A DNA stretch of 64,000 nucleotides from Fibrobacter sp. UBA4297 (lineage in GTDB: Bacteria; Fibrobacterota; Fibrobacteria; Fibrobacterales; Fibrobacteraceae): NCBI RefSeq assembly GCF_002394865.1, contig NZ_DGUZ01000001.1, forward strand, positions 1 to 64,000, written 5' to 3'. This document shows, piece by piece, positions 52,071-61,508 of this stretch; positions within the stretch are counted from its first letter, which is position 1; each line of letters opens with the position of its first letter. The notes beneath the pieces are model-generated. The model saw only the letters and a list, made by a program, of their open reading frames with translations. It made no database searches and had not been told where the DNA came from. The translations under genes and the position numbers were made by a program.

Positions 52071-52449
52071 TCGAGTAGTTATAAGCCGGGTTCTGTACTC
52101 CAATGTTGCCATCGGAGCGATGACCATCTCTCTGGACGAATCGTTACCGACCGCCTCAAGCGACCTACCCGGATATCCAGCTGGCACGGGCCGCACCAGG
52201 TTCTTTCGAACGGAATCCTGCTTGGTCTTGCACCGGATGAGGTTTACCATGCCACTCCTGTCGCCAGTCGTGCGGTGAGCTCTTACCTCGCCGTTTCACC
52301 CTTACCCGCATTGCTGCGGGCGGTCTATTCTCTGCTGCACTTTCTGTCGCGTTACCGCGCCTGGACGTTATCCAGCATCTTGCCCTGCGGTGCCCGGACT
52401 TTCCTCCAGCTTTGATTGCTCGCAGCCGGCGGCCATCCGCTACCCAGCC
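52071..52449 (-). ncRNA. rnpB: RNase P RNA, type A
   Basis: The minus strand contains GAGGAAAGTCCGGGC (P4/CR-I region) near the 5' end and GAACCCGGCTTATAACTAC at the 3' end, the universal RNase P RNA signatures. GGGTAG near the 5' end pairs with CTACTC near the 3' end as P1. The RNA is the catalytic subunit that removes 5' leaders from tRNA precursors. Ends are accurate to a few bases. Confidence 0.96.
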
Positions 52450-52499
52450 AAAATGTAGAAATTCATTAAGAAATATGCAAGATAGTGGAGCGTTCTAAT

Positions 52500-52652
52500 T
52501 CCTGAGTTACTAGGGCGGTTATGCCGCATTTTTGCGTTGTCATACGTCTAGTTTCGCTTTTTTGCATGACTTATCTAAGTCTTGCCAATAGCCTACTAAG
52601 TTCTAATAACTAAAGACTAGTAACTAAGTTCTAAGCTCTAAGTTCTGCCAAC
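52500..52652. repeat. Short-word element, AGTTACTAG/CTAAGTTCTA type
   Basis: GAGTTACTAGG is followed by the GCGGTTATGCCGC hairpin and, after about 60 bp, by CTAATAACTAAAGACTAGTA and CTAAGTTCTAAGCTCTAAG. The TATATT promoter box for the next gene follows at 52661. Confidence 0.65.
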
Positions 52653-52672
52653 TATTTTTGTATATTATCTCC

Positions 52673-54565
52673 GTGAAAAAAATATTGTTTAGTTTGTTTT
52701 GCGTTGTGTCTGCAGCATTTGCCTCTGCGGATGCTGTTTCTGTTGATTCTGCAATTTCTCCTACAACCGAAATCGGCTCGGATTCTGCTGCAACTGATGC
52801 GGTGGATTCAAATGCCGTGTTCCGCGTAGATGAAATTCGCTATAAGATTGGCGATGCCTTTGACGATTCCAAGGCCCATACGAAGTACGATAAGTGGGCG
52901 TATGACATTTTGAACTGGGTCCATATCGAAACGCGCGAGGTGACGGTCCGTAAGCTTTTGCTTTTTGATAAAGGTGACGTTGTCAATCTGAATTTGTTGC
53001 TCGAAGCAGAGCGGTTCTTGCGCAGCCAGAGGTTCCTTTCGGATGCCAATATTACCATGTCTAACGAAGATGGCAAGAATATTGTAGATGTCCAGACGAG
53101 CGATAACTGGACACTGACCATTCTTACAACTTTAGGTTTTTCGGGAAGTGAGTGGAGCTATGACAACCTGGTTTGGGGTATCGGCGTTCAGGAAAGCAAT
53201 TTCCTTGGGCTTGGTCAAAAGCTCGGTTTTTACTTTGGACATGACGAGTTCCGCGACATGTGGCAGTTGGAATATGGCGACCCGCATTTCCTTTTCCGCT
53301 ACAACCATTTAGACCTTTTGTACAGCTACAATACGGATGGTTACTTGGCAAGCTGGAAAATGTATGTGCCGTTCCTCAGCCGTAGCGTGAACCAGTGGGC
53401 ATACACACTTGAGGGCTTGAAGAACAAGCGTAATGTCTTTTATTATGGTCGCGGCGAGCTCCCGTCGGGTGCAAAAATTTACGATTACACGCATAATAAG
53501 GCGTTCCTCAAGCAATTAGAAATTGCCCGTAAGGATCCGGACAATAAGAAAAAGAGCGACCGCCAAATCGATTCGATTGCAACGGATAAATACCTCAATT
53601 CCTTATCTCGTTACAATGGGAAAAAATCTGTGAAGCTTATGGCAATTGAGGATTTTATTACCGATTCCTTGAGCTTTAGATTCGGCCGTTCTTTTGGTGG
53701 AACGCAACGCAAAATCTACTTGGGAGCGACCTATGATTACTTGCGTGAAACTGCAAATGAAGGTCGAGTATTGCCTTATGCGTTCATGTATGGTGACGAC
53801 GTGTATGCTGTTGATTCCACAAGCGCTGTGAGCGAATGGACTCAGGACCGCAAGGATTCACGCCTTGGCCTGTATATCATGTACTCTAACTTGCGTTATG
53901 AAAAAATCAAGAATTTCCACAATGTCAGATGGACTGAAGATATAGATAAAGGTTTTTCTGTCAAGGCTCAGCTTTCTAAAAATTACGAACAGCTTGGCGC
54001 TGGCAATAACGATATTCGTCTAGATTTTTGGACAGACCTTTATCTGGGGCGCGACAATCATCATTTGACTTTGAAGTCGTACATGTATTTTTATTTGGAT
54101 CATGGAAAGCGTCATGATTTTTATGGCCGTTTAAATGGCGAGTACATTTTCCATCCGAGTACGCGTTTTTCAACAGCGTTGTCGGGACTTGTGGATTTGT
54201 ATGATGATGCCAAATTGGGTTACCAGTTGACGCTTGGCGGCTCTGATGGCTTTGTTGGATTCCCGACAGGTTTTTACGCCGGGCAAGCTCGCGTTTATGG
54301 CAATCTGGAACAGCGTTGGTTCCCCGATTTTGAAATTTTGACGCTGGCGCCTGTTGTGGTTGCGTTTGGAAGTGTGGGTGAGACGGCGTCGTCGATTAAG
54401 GATATTAGGCGTAAGGATTTGATTTATGTGGCAGGCTTTGGCATCCGCTTGGCTCAGACAAAGTCAATTACTCGTTTGATCAATAAGATTGACGTGAGCA
54501 TCCCGCTGAACGGTGTGCTTAAGGGTAAACCTCATTACTCTGTGACGACATCGTACACATTGTAA
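52673..54565 (+). CDS. POTRA plus beta-barrel outer-membrane protein (Omp85-like)
   Basis: The 630-residue protein has a signal peptide (VKKILFSLFCVVSAAFAS), an acidic Ser/Asp linker, one POTRA-like domain (about residues 45-145) with VRKLLLFDKGDVVNLNLLLE, and a C-terminal beta-barrel ending in an aromatic strand (SVTTSYTL). It resembles surface-antigen/D15-type proteins but is shorter than BamA. Its role, whether protein secretion or lipid transport, is unknown. GTG 52673 is chosen as signal start; TATATT (52661-52666) lies six bases upstream and no Shine-Dalgarno is seen. Confidence 0.75.
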   Translation: MKKILFSLFCVVSAAFASADAVSVDSAISPTTEIGSDSAATDAVDSNAVFRVDEIRYKIGDAFDDSKAHTKYDKWAYDILNWVHIETREVTVRKLLLFDKGDVVNLNLLLEAERFLRSQRFLSDANITMSNEDGKNIVDVQTSDNWTLTILTTLGFSGSEWSYDNLVWGIGVQESNFLGLGQKLGFYFGHDEFRDMWQLEYGDPHFLFRYNHLDLLYSYNTDGYLASWKMYVPFLSRSVNQWAYTLEGLKNKRNVFYYGRGELPSGAKIYDYTHNKAFLKQLEIARKDPDNKKKSDRQIDSIATDKYLNSLSRYNGKKSVKLMAIEDFITDSLSFRFGRSFGGTQRKIYLGATYDYLRETANEGRVLPYAFMYGDDVYAVDSTSAVSEWTQDRKDSRLGLYIMYSNLRYEKIKNFHNVRWTEDIDKGFSVKAQLSKNYEQLGAGNNDIRLDFWTDLYLGRDNHHLTLKSYMYFYLDHGKRHDFYGRLNGEYIFHPSTRFSTALSGLVDLYDDAKLGYQLTLGGSDGFVGFPTGFYAGQARVYGNLEQRWFPDFEILTLAPVVVAFGSVGETASSIKDIRRKDLIYVAGFGIRLAQTKSITRLINKIDVSIPLNGVLKGKPHYSVTTSYTL

Positions 54566-54598
54566 TTTTGTAGATAAACTTTTTGAAGGTGTTTGAAT

Positions 54599-54955
54599 AT
54601 GGCAACGGAAGAAGAAAAAAATCAAGTCGAGGCTGCCCGCGAGAAACGTCGAAAAATGGCTCGCGAAGTCAAACGCATTTTTATGCGTGTCGAAATTATC
54701 ATTGGCATTATTGCCATGATTGTAGGCGCATGGCTTACGGTTCTCGTTTGGGACGAAGGATATTTCCCGGGGGCGTTAATGCTTGTGTTGACAGGCTGTA
54801 TCAACGTGTTCCTAGCGGCAAAGGAACTCATCAACCCGACCGACCACATTTTCCATTGGCAGGCAATTTTCTTTTTGATTGTGCGCCGAGCCATGTTCTT
54901 TTTGAACGTTGTCTTGATTGCCCTTATTGTGGGGACGATGACGCGCTTGCTTTAA
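54599..54955 (+). CDS. Small membrane protein, unknown
   Basis: This 118-residue protein begins with a charged coiled-coil-like stretch (EEEKNQVEAAREKRRKMA), followed by three hydrophobic segments (about 33-52, 57-75, 90-115). No family is recognised. ATG 54599 has AAGGTG upstream. It sits 33 bp after the POTRA/barrel gene and may belong with it. Confidence 0.65.
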   Translation: MATEEEKNQVEAAREKRRKMAREVKRIFMRVEIIIGIIAMIVGAWLTVLVWDEGYFPGALMLVLTGCINVFLAAKELINPTDHIFHWQAIFFLIVRRAMFFLNVVLIALIVGTMTRLL

Positions 54956-54973
54956 GCGGATGCGCGTGGCGTG

Positions 54974-57118
54974 CTAATGAACGCCATCTTCGTTAGCCGA
55001 AGGCTTTTCGTTATACCAAGTTTGAATTTTTTCTTTGGCGGTTTCGCTGAACGCGGAGCCGTCTTTTAATATGTGTTCGGCGCGTTCGAGCGTTTGCGAA
55101 ATGAGCTCCTGGTCGTGAATCCAGTCGAACCAGCGGAATACCCAGGCTCCGCTTTGCTCGTTGCCTTCGAGGTTCCCGGCACCGCGCGTCTTGAGGTCAA
55201 GTTCCGCGATTTCGAACCCGTCTTCAGTGGCGGCAAATTGCGAGAGGCGTTCCATGCTTGTTTCGGCGGCTTCGCCTTCGGGCGTCATCAAGAAGCACCA
55301 GGCTTCTTGATTGCCACGGCCTACGCGGCCGCGCAGCTGGTGGAGCTGCGCTAGACCGAATCGGTCTGGCTGGTCGATGACCATGAGATTTGCGGCAGGG
55401 ACGTTCACGCCGACTTCGATAACGGTCGTCGCAACTAGAATCTGGATTTCGCCTGCTGCAAATTGCTTGATTATTTCGTCTCTTTGCGTATCGTCCATTT
55501 GGCCGTGGACGCCTGCAACTTTGAGTTTTGCAATGTTTTCGTCGGTGTGGCCGAAGGCCGCGATAAAGGCACGCATTTCGTTCACGATGTCATCGACACT
55601 GCGGGCGCTTCCTTCGTTTGCTGCGGAGTCCGCAGAACCGCCTATGGAATTGCTAGAGGAACTGCTCGCGGAGCCAGCCGAAGCGTCGGCGTTTACGCGG
55701 CTTGCAATCCAGTAGCAGAGATTTCCGCCGGCGGCTTCATTGCAGATAAACTGCTTCATCGATTCGCGCTTTGCGGCGTTCACGAGGCGCGTCTTGATGG
55801 GCTTGCGTCCTGCCGGCTTTTCCTTGATGCTGATGACTTTCAAATCGCCATATAGCGTCATCGCGAGGCTTCGCGGAATCGGCGTAGCGCTCATCACGAG
55901 CATGTCGGGGTAGTCGCCTTTGGCGAGTAGCGCTTCGCGCTGGCTCACGCCGAAACGGTGCTGTTCGTCGATAATCACGAGCCCGAGTTTTGCAAAGAAA
56001 ACGTCCTTGCTAAAGAGGGCGTGCGTGCCTATGACGACGTTGCAAAGCCCCATCTGGAGTTCACCGAGAATCACTTTCTTTTCGGCGGCGGGAGTTGCCC
56101 CGACAAGCAGATGCACGCGGATGCCTGCCGCATCAAAGAACGGCTTGAGTGACTTGAAATGCTGACGTGCGAGAATATCTGTCGGGACCATCAGTGCGCA
56201 CTGTTCGCCTGCTCCGCAGACCGCCATAATGGCGAGCATGGCGACGACGGTCTTTCCGCAGCCCACGTCGCCCTGCAACAGTGCGTGGAACTGCTTTTTT
56301 CCATTGAGACCGTCAATGATTGTATTTAGCGCCGCGTCCTGACCTGCGGTCAGTTGGAACGGGAGGCGCGCTTTCGCCGCCATCACGTTCCCCAAATCAA
56401 TCTGGCGTTCATGCCCGCGAATCTTTTGATTTTCGCGGCGCTTCACCATGCGCAGGCAAAACGGCAAAAGCTCCAAAATCTTGAGTTCGCGTTTCGCTTT
56501 GTAAATGGAATCGAAATCCTTCGGCATGTGGAGCGCACGGAGATTATCCATCACAGGCGCAAAATGCAAATAGTCAGTGAGCTCGCGCGGGCACGCGTTT
56601 GGGAGTGTGAGTCCCGGAAAGTTGAAAATTGTTTTGTACAAATTGCGGAAGAACCGCTGTTCCATCTTCGCTTCTCGGCAAACTTCACTAATCGGGTAGA
56701 CGGGGAGAATTTGTCCGTTAAACGCTTCACCTTCGTCGAACGGCTGCATGTCCGGGTGTACCAGTTGCAGCCCGCGGTACGAACCGACCGTCCCTGAAAC
56801 AAGCCAACGCGTTCCCGGTTTCACACGGTTTGCGATAAATCTTGTGCCGCGGAAAAATAAAAGCGAAATCTCGGCGGAACCATCCGTGAGGACAGCCATA
56901 AAGCGCGACATGCGTCCTTTAACAATCCCCGCTCGCGTGATAATCCCAATCACGACCGCGCGGTCACCATCGTGCAAATCCGCAATCTTTGAAACCTTGG
57001 TCTGATCAAGATAGGTACGCGGAATGTTGTATAAAAGATCGGCTATGGTGCTTAAGCCGGACTTGTTCAGCTTTTCAAGTCTCTTGGGGCCAAGTCCCGG
57101 CAGGCTCGATAAATCCAT
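54974..57118 (-). CDS. recG: ATP-dependent DNA helicase RecG
   Basis: The 714-residue helicase remodels stalled forks and Holliday junctions. The N-terminal wedge/OB domain begins LSSLPGLGPKRLEKL. Motifs are LQGDVGCGKTVVA (I), DEQHRFG (II), MSATPIPR (III), RGRVGRG (VI), and a C-terminal TRGAGNLEG close to the RecG TRG motif. A Ser/Ala/Gly-rich insert (about residues 478-505) lies in the second helicase domain where other RecG have a short loop. The MCE protein gene ends immediately before its start codon. Confidence 0.94.
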   Translation of the reverse strand: MDLSSLPGLGPKRLEKLNKSGLSTIADLLYNIPRTYLDQTKVSKIADLHDGDRAVVIGIITRAGIVKGRMSRFMAVLTDGSAEISLLFFRGTRFIANRVKPGTRWLVSGTVGSYRGLQLVHPDMQPFDEGEAFNGQILPVYPISEVCREAKMEQRFFRNLYKTIFNFPGLTLPNACPRELTDYLHFAPVMDNLRALHMPKDFDSIYKAKRELKILELLPFCLRMVKRRENQKIRGHERQIDLGNVMAAKARLPFQLTAGQDAALNTIIDGLNGKKQFHALLQGDVGCGKTVVAMLAIMAVCGAGEQCALMVPTDILARQHFKSLKPFFDAAGIRVHLLVGATPAAEKKVILGELQMGLCNVVIGTHALFSKDVFFAKLGLVIIDEQHRFGVSQREALLAKGDYPDMLVMSATPIPRSLAMTLYGDLKVISIKEKPAGRKPIKTRLVNAAKRESMKQFICNEAAGGNLCYWIASRVNADASAGSASSSSSNSIGGSADSAANEGSARSVDDIVNEMRAFIAAFGHTDENIAKLKVAGVHGQMDDTQRDEIIKQFAAGEIQILVATTVIEVGVNVPAANLMVIDQPDRFGLAQLHQLRGRVGRGNQEAWCFLMTPEGEAAETSMERLSQFAATEDGFEIAELDLKTRGAGNLEGNEQSGAWVFRWFDWIHDQELISQTLERAEHILKDGSAFSETAKEKIQTWYNEKPSANEDGVH

Positions 57119-58135
57119 TTAGTTGCCTGCTTTCTTTTGTTCTTGTTGAGCCTTGGCTTCTTCTAAACGCTTGCGAGCCTTGTCGCGCGCTTTGTCGCCA
57201 ACGATGTTCATATTCTTCCAAGTAATCAACTTGACCGGTTTCCCGTCTTTGTCCTTGAAGCCGAAATTCTTCGTGTCGATAGCCTGGACGGCTTTGTTGA
57301 GGCTTGTGATGATGTTGTTTATGTTTTCAACAAGTTCCTTGGATTGCAAAAGCGTCTCGGAATCGATACCCTTTTCGATGTTCGTAATAACGTCGTTTGT
57401 CTTTTTTGCGTTTTCAGTAAGCGAAAGGACAACGGAATCGACGAGCGTGATTTTTTCGTTTGCAACCGTCGTGACCGTCTTTATGGCTGTATCCGCTTGG
57501 AGGGCGGTCTTGGAGAGCGCCTTGGTCGACGAATTCATTTGCCTGAACAGCTTGTTCATCTTGGGACCGAGTGCGCCGACCGTCTTTTCGGTGTGTGCGA
57601 AAATATCTTCGATGGAATGCATCGCTTCTTCGTAGATTTCCGGGGCGGACTTGTGTGAGGAATCTCCCTGGGCGAGCAACATAATCGTTTTTTGCACGGC
57701 GTCGAGTTGTTCGTTGACATTTTCTATCAAGCGCAAAGTTTCTGCGATGCCCGGTTCAAAATGCCCCTGGAATACGTGGTTTTCTGGCATGAGCATTCCC
57801 GTCTTTGACGGAATGATTTCGAGACGGCGTTGCCCCATGAGCGCGTAGTTTACGTTGTTGAATTGCGTGCCTTCACGGAGCTTGAGCGGTTCGGTAAAGT
57901 GGATGACGACGCGGGAACGGTCTTTAAGCCAGGTGACGCTGCCGATAGTGCCGATGCGGTACCCGCGCAAAACGACAGGGTCTTCGGGTTGCAACGAACC
58001 GAGTTCCTTGAAATCGACGATTGCCGTCTGGTGCACGTTTTGGTGGGCTTCCCACATGCCCAAAGCGATGCCTCCAAAAATGCAGGCGAAAACAACCAGT
58101 GAAATGTAGCCAAGCGCTCTGTCCGAAAGTTTCAT
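57119..58135 (-). CDS. mlaD: MlaD-like MCE domain protein
   Basis: The 338-residue protein has one N-terminal membrane helix (about 8-26), an MCE domain (about 35-115: VVLRGYRIGTIGSV, then LMGQRRLEII) and a long helical region, ending in a Lys/Glu-rich tail. MCE proteins form hexamers that carry lipids between membranes. The permease and ATPase are not adjacent; MlaC is at 6292. ATG 58135 is preferred over the longer frame to 58180. TATTTT (58147-58142) lies six bases before it, without Shine-Dalgarno. The recG start follows directly. Confidence 0.85.
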   Translation of the reverse strand: MKLSDRALGYISLVVFACIFGGIALGMWEAHQNVHQTAIVDFKELGSLQPEDPVVLRGYRIGTIGSVTWLKDRSRVVIHFTEPLKLREGTQFNNVNYALMGQRRLEIIPSKTGMLMPENHVFQGHFEPGIAETLRLIENVNEQLDAVQKTIMLLAQGDSSHKSAPEIYEEAMHSIEDIFAHTEKTVGALGPKMNKLFRQMNSSTKALSKTALQADTAIKTVTTVANEKITLVDSVVLSLTENAKKTNDVITNIEKGIDSETLLQSKELVENINNIITSLNKAVQAIDTKNFGFKDKDGKPVKLITWKNMNIVGDKARDKARKRLEEAKAQQEQKKAGN

Positions 58136-58179
58136 ATTTTGAAAATAGAAAATTCTGCCAACTATATTGACGATTAACA

Positions 58180-58262
58180 ACCAACAATCAATTAATTGCT
58201 ATCAACTAGTAACTATTAACTAGTAACTAAAGACTATTAACTAGTAACTAACAACTAATAAC
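58180..58262. repeat. Short-word array, AACTAGTAACTATTAACTAG type
   Basis: CTATCAACTAGTAACTATTA and ACTAAAGACTATTAACTAGT words repeat with 7-bp phasing between divergent mlaD and argG. CTAGTTAG-type complements allow several self-pairings. Confidence 0.7.
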
Positions 58263-58314
58263 TTTTTTTACTACATTTATTCCGTCTAAAAAATTTTCCA
58301 TAAGGACATTCAAA

Positions 58315-59583
58315 ATGGCTAAAACAGAATCCAAGAAGAAAGTCGTCCTCGCTTACAGCGGTGGACTTGACACCTCCATCATCATTCCTTGGCTCAAGGA
58401 AACCTACGACGTCGAAGTGATTGCATTCGCAGCCGACCTCGGCCAGAATGACTTCCCGAACGCAAAGGCTCTCGAAGAAAAGGCTCTCAAGACCGGTGCT
58501 TCCAAGTGCTACGTTCTCGACCTCAAGAAGGAATTCCTTGAAGAATACGTTTGGCCGACCGTTCGCGCCGGTGCAAAGTACGAAGGCACTTACCTCCTCG
58601 GTACGTCTTTCGCTCGTCCGCTCATCGCTAAGTACCAGGTGAAGATTGCCGAAAAGGAAGGCGCTTACGCTGTGGCTCACGGTGCTACCGGTAAGGGTAA
58701 CGACCAGGTCCGTTTCGAACTCACCTACGCTGCTCTTAACCCGAAGCTCGAAGTCATCGCTCCGTGGAAGGACCCGCGCTGGACATTCCATAGCCGCGAA
58801 GACGCTATCGACTACGCCGCTGCACACAAGATTCCGCTCAACGGCATCAGCAAGAAGAAGATCTACTCCGAAGACGGCAACCTCTGGCACCTCTCTCACG
58901 AAGGTGGCGTCTTGGAATTCCCGGAACAGGAACACAAGTACGAATTCCTCAAGCACACCAACACATATGAAAAGGCCCCGAACAAGGCTGACCACGTGAC
59001 GATTTCCTTCGAAAAGGGCAATCCGGTGGCTATCAACGGCAAGAAGATGGGCGCTGTTGAACTTCTCGAATTCTTGAACGAAATTGGTGGCAAGAACGCT
59101 TGCGGTCTTTTGGACATCGTCGAAAACCGCCTCGTCGGCCTCAAGAGCCGCGGTGTTTATGAAACTCCGGGTGGCACGCTCCTTTACAAGGCTCACGAAT
59201 GCCTTGAACAGCTCGTGCTCGATAAGGAAACTTTGTTCGAAGCCCAGAAGATGTCTATGACATACGCAAACCTTGTCTACAATGGCCAGTGGTTCACTCC
59301 GCTCCGCCAAGCAATGGACGCCTTCTTCAACGAAGTCAACAAGGTCGTTACTGGTGACGTGACCCTCAAGCTTTACAAGGGCAACATCATTCCGGCTGGC
59401 ATCAAGAGCCCGTACAGCTTGTACGACATGGGCCTCGGCGGCTTCACGGACGTTGACATGTACGACCAGAAGGATGCAACGGGCTTCATCCGCTGCTACG
59501 GCCTCCCGCTCAAGACTCGCGCTCTCTTGCTCGGCAAGAAGACGAACGTCGACTTCGGTGGCGTTCCGAGCCTCAAGAAGTAA
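58315..59583 (+). CDS. argG: Argininosuccinate synthase
   Basis: The 422-residue enzyme joins citrulline and aspartate with ATP in arginine synthesis. The N-type ATP pyrophosphatase loop is VVLAYSGGLDTSI (residues 10-22). GTSFARPLIAK, AHGATGKGNDQVRFE and GRSSRGVYETPGG-like KSRGVYETPGG are diagnostic. AAGGAC precedes the ATG. The gene stands alone here, with strongly biased codon use. It is a little longer than many bacterial ArgG proteins (about 400). Confidence 0.96.
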   Translation: MAKTESKKKVVLAYSGGLDTSIIIPWLKETYDVEVIAFAADLGQNDFPNAKALEEKALKTGASKCYVLDLKKEFLEEYVWPTVRAGAKYEGTYLLGTSFARPLIAKYQVKIAEKEGAYAVAHGATGKGNDQVRFELTYAALNPKLEVIAPWKDPRWTFHSREDAIDYAAAHKIPLNGISKKKIYSEDGNLWHLSHEGGVLEFPEQEHKYEFLKHTNTYEKAPNKADHVTISFEKGNPVAINGKKMGAVELLEFLNEIGGKNACGLLDIVENRLVGLKSRGVYETPGGTLLYKAHECLEQLVLDKETLFEAQKMSMTYANLVYNGQWFTPLRQAMDAFFNEVNKVVTGDVTLKLYKGNIIPAGIKSPYSLYDMGLGGFTDVDMYDQKDATGFIRCYGLPLKTRALLLGKKTNVDFGGVPSLKK

Positions 59584-59596
59584 TTTTCTTGACTAT

Positions 59597-59625
59597 GTCA
59601 CCCCGGACTAGTTCCGGGGATCGTC
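59597..59625. repeat. CCCCGGACTAGTTCCGGGG palindrome
   Basis: A near-perfect palindrome of the dispersed family lies right after argG. On the minus strand it supplies the stop codon and last residues of the small ORF at 59608. Confidence 0.7.
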
Positions 59626-59847
59626 TTTTCCCGACTCATCCGAGCCGGGATTTTTTTCATCAATTTTTTTTACTTTAAAAAAATACGATAGAGCAACCAA
59701 TGTAAGAATCGTACACGGAACAACGAATAAAAGCTCATCTCTTGACATGGGCTTTTTGGGAATGTTGCCAATTCCATATTGATTGCAAAAAGTTATAATA
59801 CCTACAATAAATGAAACAATAAATAACCGGCATAAAAAAGATTTCAT
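59608..59847 (-). CDS. Small two-helix membrane protein, unknown
   Basis: This 79-residue protein has two hydrophobic segments (about 5-22 and 40-58) and a charged C-terminal tail. No family is recognised. The tail (GKDDPRN) and the stop codon lie inside a palindromic repeat, so the native end was probably replaced by the element. It may be a small real gene or a decaying one. Confidence 0.45.
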   Translation of the reverse strand: MKSFLCRLFIVSFIVGIITFCNQYGIGNIPKKPMSRDELLFVVPCTILTLVALSYFFKVKKIDEKNPGSDESGKDDPRN

Positions 59848-59902
59848 ATAAGGCGCTCTAATTTATCTATGACATTATGAATGTGTCTATTTTAAACTTC
59901 AA

Positions 59903-60421
59903 TTAAAATTTATACGCGTATCCGACTTGCCACAGCACCGTCGGTTCGTCGTGCTTCATGAAGTAGTGGAGCGGAATCCCTAGTTGCGTGAATATTCCGT
60001 AAATATTTGCTCGTATTTCGGCAGAAATGTCGAGCGATTCTTTGTAGTTGTACGAACGTACGTATTTTACTTTGTTAGCTCTGTTCAGTGCCTTGTGGTA
60101 GCCGTTCGGGGCTTTTGCAAATGCGTATCCGCTTCCGATTCCTGCGTCAATCGAAAACGGCAATTCGCGGAAAAACCTCCATGTAAAACTTCCGCGGAAA
60201 CCAATCCAATATTCATCCGGTTGCAAGTGGAATCCGCCGCCCATTGCCTTGAAAAAGAGGTTCTTGTATCCAACGCCGGCGTTTAACATGATAGGAGTCG
60301 GTCTGCCGGCCGAAATGCCTGCTTCAAATTGCCAGGGCGAATTATGCGTGTTTTCTGCGGCGAACGCAAATCCTGCGAAAATCGTAATAATGAGGGCGAG
60401 GACTAGGCTTCTAGGTGACAT
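59903..60421 (-). CDS. Outer-membrane beta-barrel-like protein, unknown
   Basis: The 172-residue protein has a signal peptide (cleavage after AFAA) and alternating hydrophobic strands with Gly and aromatic residues, ending in GYAYKF, a typical C-terminal barrel strand. GVGYKNLFFKAMGGGF and SIDAGIGSGYAFAK suggest an eight-strand barrel. TATTAT (60434-60429) lies seven bases before ATG 60421 with no Shine-Dalgarno. Function unknown. Confidence 0.65.
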   Translation of the reverse strand: MSPRSLVLALIITIFAGFAFAAENTHNSPWQFEAGISAGRPTPIMLNAGVGYKNLFFKAMGGGFHLQPDEYWIGFRGSFTWRFFRELPFSIDAGIGSGYAFAKAPNGYHKALNRANKVKYVRSYNYKESLDISAEIRANIYGIFTQLGIPLHYFMKHDEPTVLWQVGYAYKF

Positions 60422-60537
60422 ATCCGTAATAATAGTAAACCAAAATTATACGTAACTCGTTTTTTTCCTAAAAAAATGTTATCTTTAAGCCAAACAAAAG
60501 GTCTATGGGAAAGAAGGACCATAAACAAGGAAGGAAT

Positions 60538-61422
60538 ATGAAAAAGTCATTATTCGCAATCGGATGCGCAGCTCTTATTTCTGCATCGACGGCATTTGCC
60601 GATGGGGGCATGTTCGAAGCTTGGCTCCCTGAAAACATGACGGCTGACGTGGTTGCTGCTGTGAAGTTCACACGCATGCAGTTCAGCAACTGGAAGCTCG
60701 AAGACGGTACGTCTTCGTACACGTGGCTTTTCAGCTACGATGCTGACCTTAAGAACCACTGGAGCGTTGTGGACTGGCGCAACAAGCTGAACCTTGCTCT
60801 CGGCTACACCTGGACGGACGGCCTTGGCAAGCGCAAGTCTTCTGATAAGATTTTCTACGAAACAATGGCTGATTTCAACGTTTCCGAAAAGATTAAGCCG
60901 TATGTTGGCGCCCGCTTCGAATCTCAGTTTACGAGAGGCTATGACTACAGCGAAGACGAAGATGGCAACGAAATCAAGACGACCATTTCGCACTTCATGG
61001 CTCCGGGCTATGTGACTCAGATGGCTGGTGTCGGCTACTTCCCGAACGACAACTTCTCTACGCGCCTTGCTTTTGCAAACCGCATGACGATTGTGAATGA
61101 CGATTCCGATACATACGCCTATGCCGATGACAAGGACACAAAGAAGGTTGAAAAGTTCAAGGATGAACCGGGTCTTGAAAGCATCACTGAGTTCAAGTAT
61201 GCATTCTCCGACATCGTGAATTTCAAGAGCCGTCTTTGGGCTTTCGTGAACTTCAAGGGTTTTGACCAGATTGATGGCCGTTGGGAAAACCTTCTTGTCG
61301 TCTCCCTTTCTCCGCTTTTTGAATTCCAGGTTGGTTACGATATCGCTTACGACAAGGACCTGGATGAAGATTCCCAGCACAAGAACATGATTCTCGTCGG
61401 TGTGACCTGGCGCTGGTTCTAA
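60538..61422 (+). CDS. DUF3078-like outer-membrane protein
   Basis: The 294-residue protein has a signal peptide (cleavage after AFA) and a barrel-like pattern. It resembles DUF3078: NKLNLALGYTWTDGLGKRKSSDK, FESQFTRGYDYSED, SHFMAPGYVTQMAGVGYFPN, and a C-terminal WRWF strand. DUF3078 is common in Bacteroidetes outer membranes with unknown role. ATG 60538 with AAGGAAGG upstream is preferred over 60505. High codon bias suggests strong expression. A perfect terminator follows. Confidence 0.8.
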   Translation: MKKSLFAIGCAALISASTAFADGGMFEAWLPENMTADVVAAVKFTRMQFSNWKLEDGTSSYTWLFSYDADLKNHWSVVDWRNKLNLALGYTWTDGLGKRKSSDKIFYETMADFNVSEKIKPYVGARFESQFTRGYDYSEDEDGNEIKTTISHFMAPGYVTQMAGVGYFPNDNFSTRLAFANRMTIVNDDSDTYAYADDKDTKKVEKFKDEPGLESITEFKYAFSDIVNFKSRLWAFVNFKGFDQIDGRWENLLVVSLSPLFEFQVGYDIAYDKDLDEDSQHKNMILVGVTWRWF

Positions 61423-61450
61423 TTTGGAATCAAATTCAAATTACTTAAGG

Positions 61451-61474
61451 GAACCGCTTCGGCGGTTCTTTTTT
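61451..61474 (+). terminator. Terminator with TTCG tetraloop
   Basis: GAACCGC (61451-61457) and GCGGTTC (61462-61468) flank a TTCG loop, followed by T6. It ends the DUF3078-like gene. Confidence 0.95.
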
Positions 61475-61508
61475 CTATCTTTGTTCATGTAAAAATAAAG
61501 AGGTTCCT

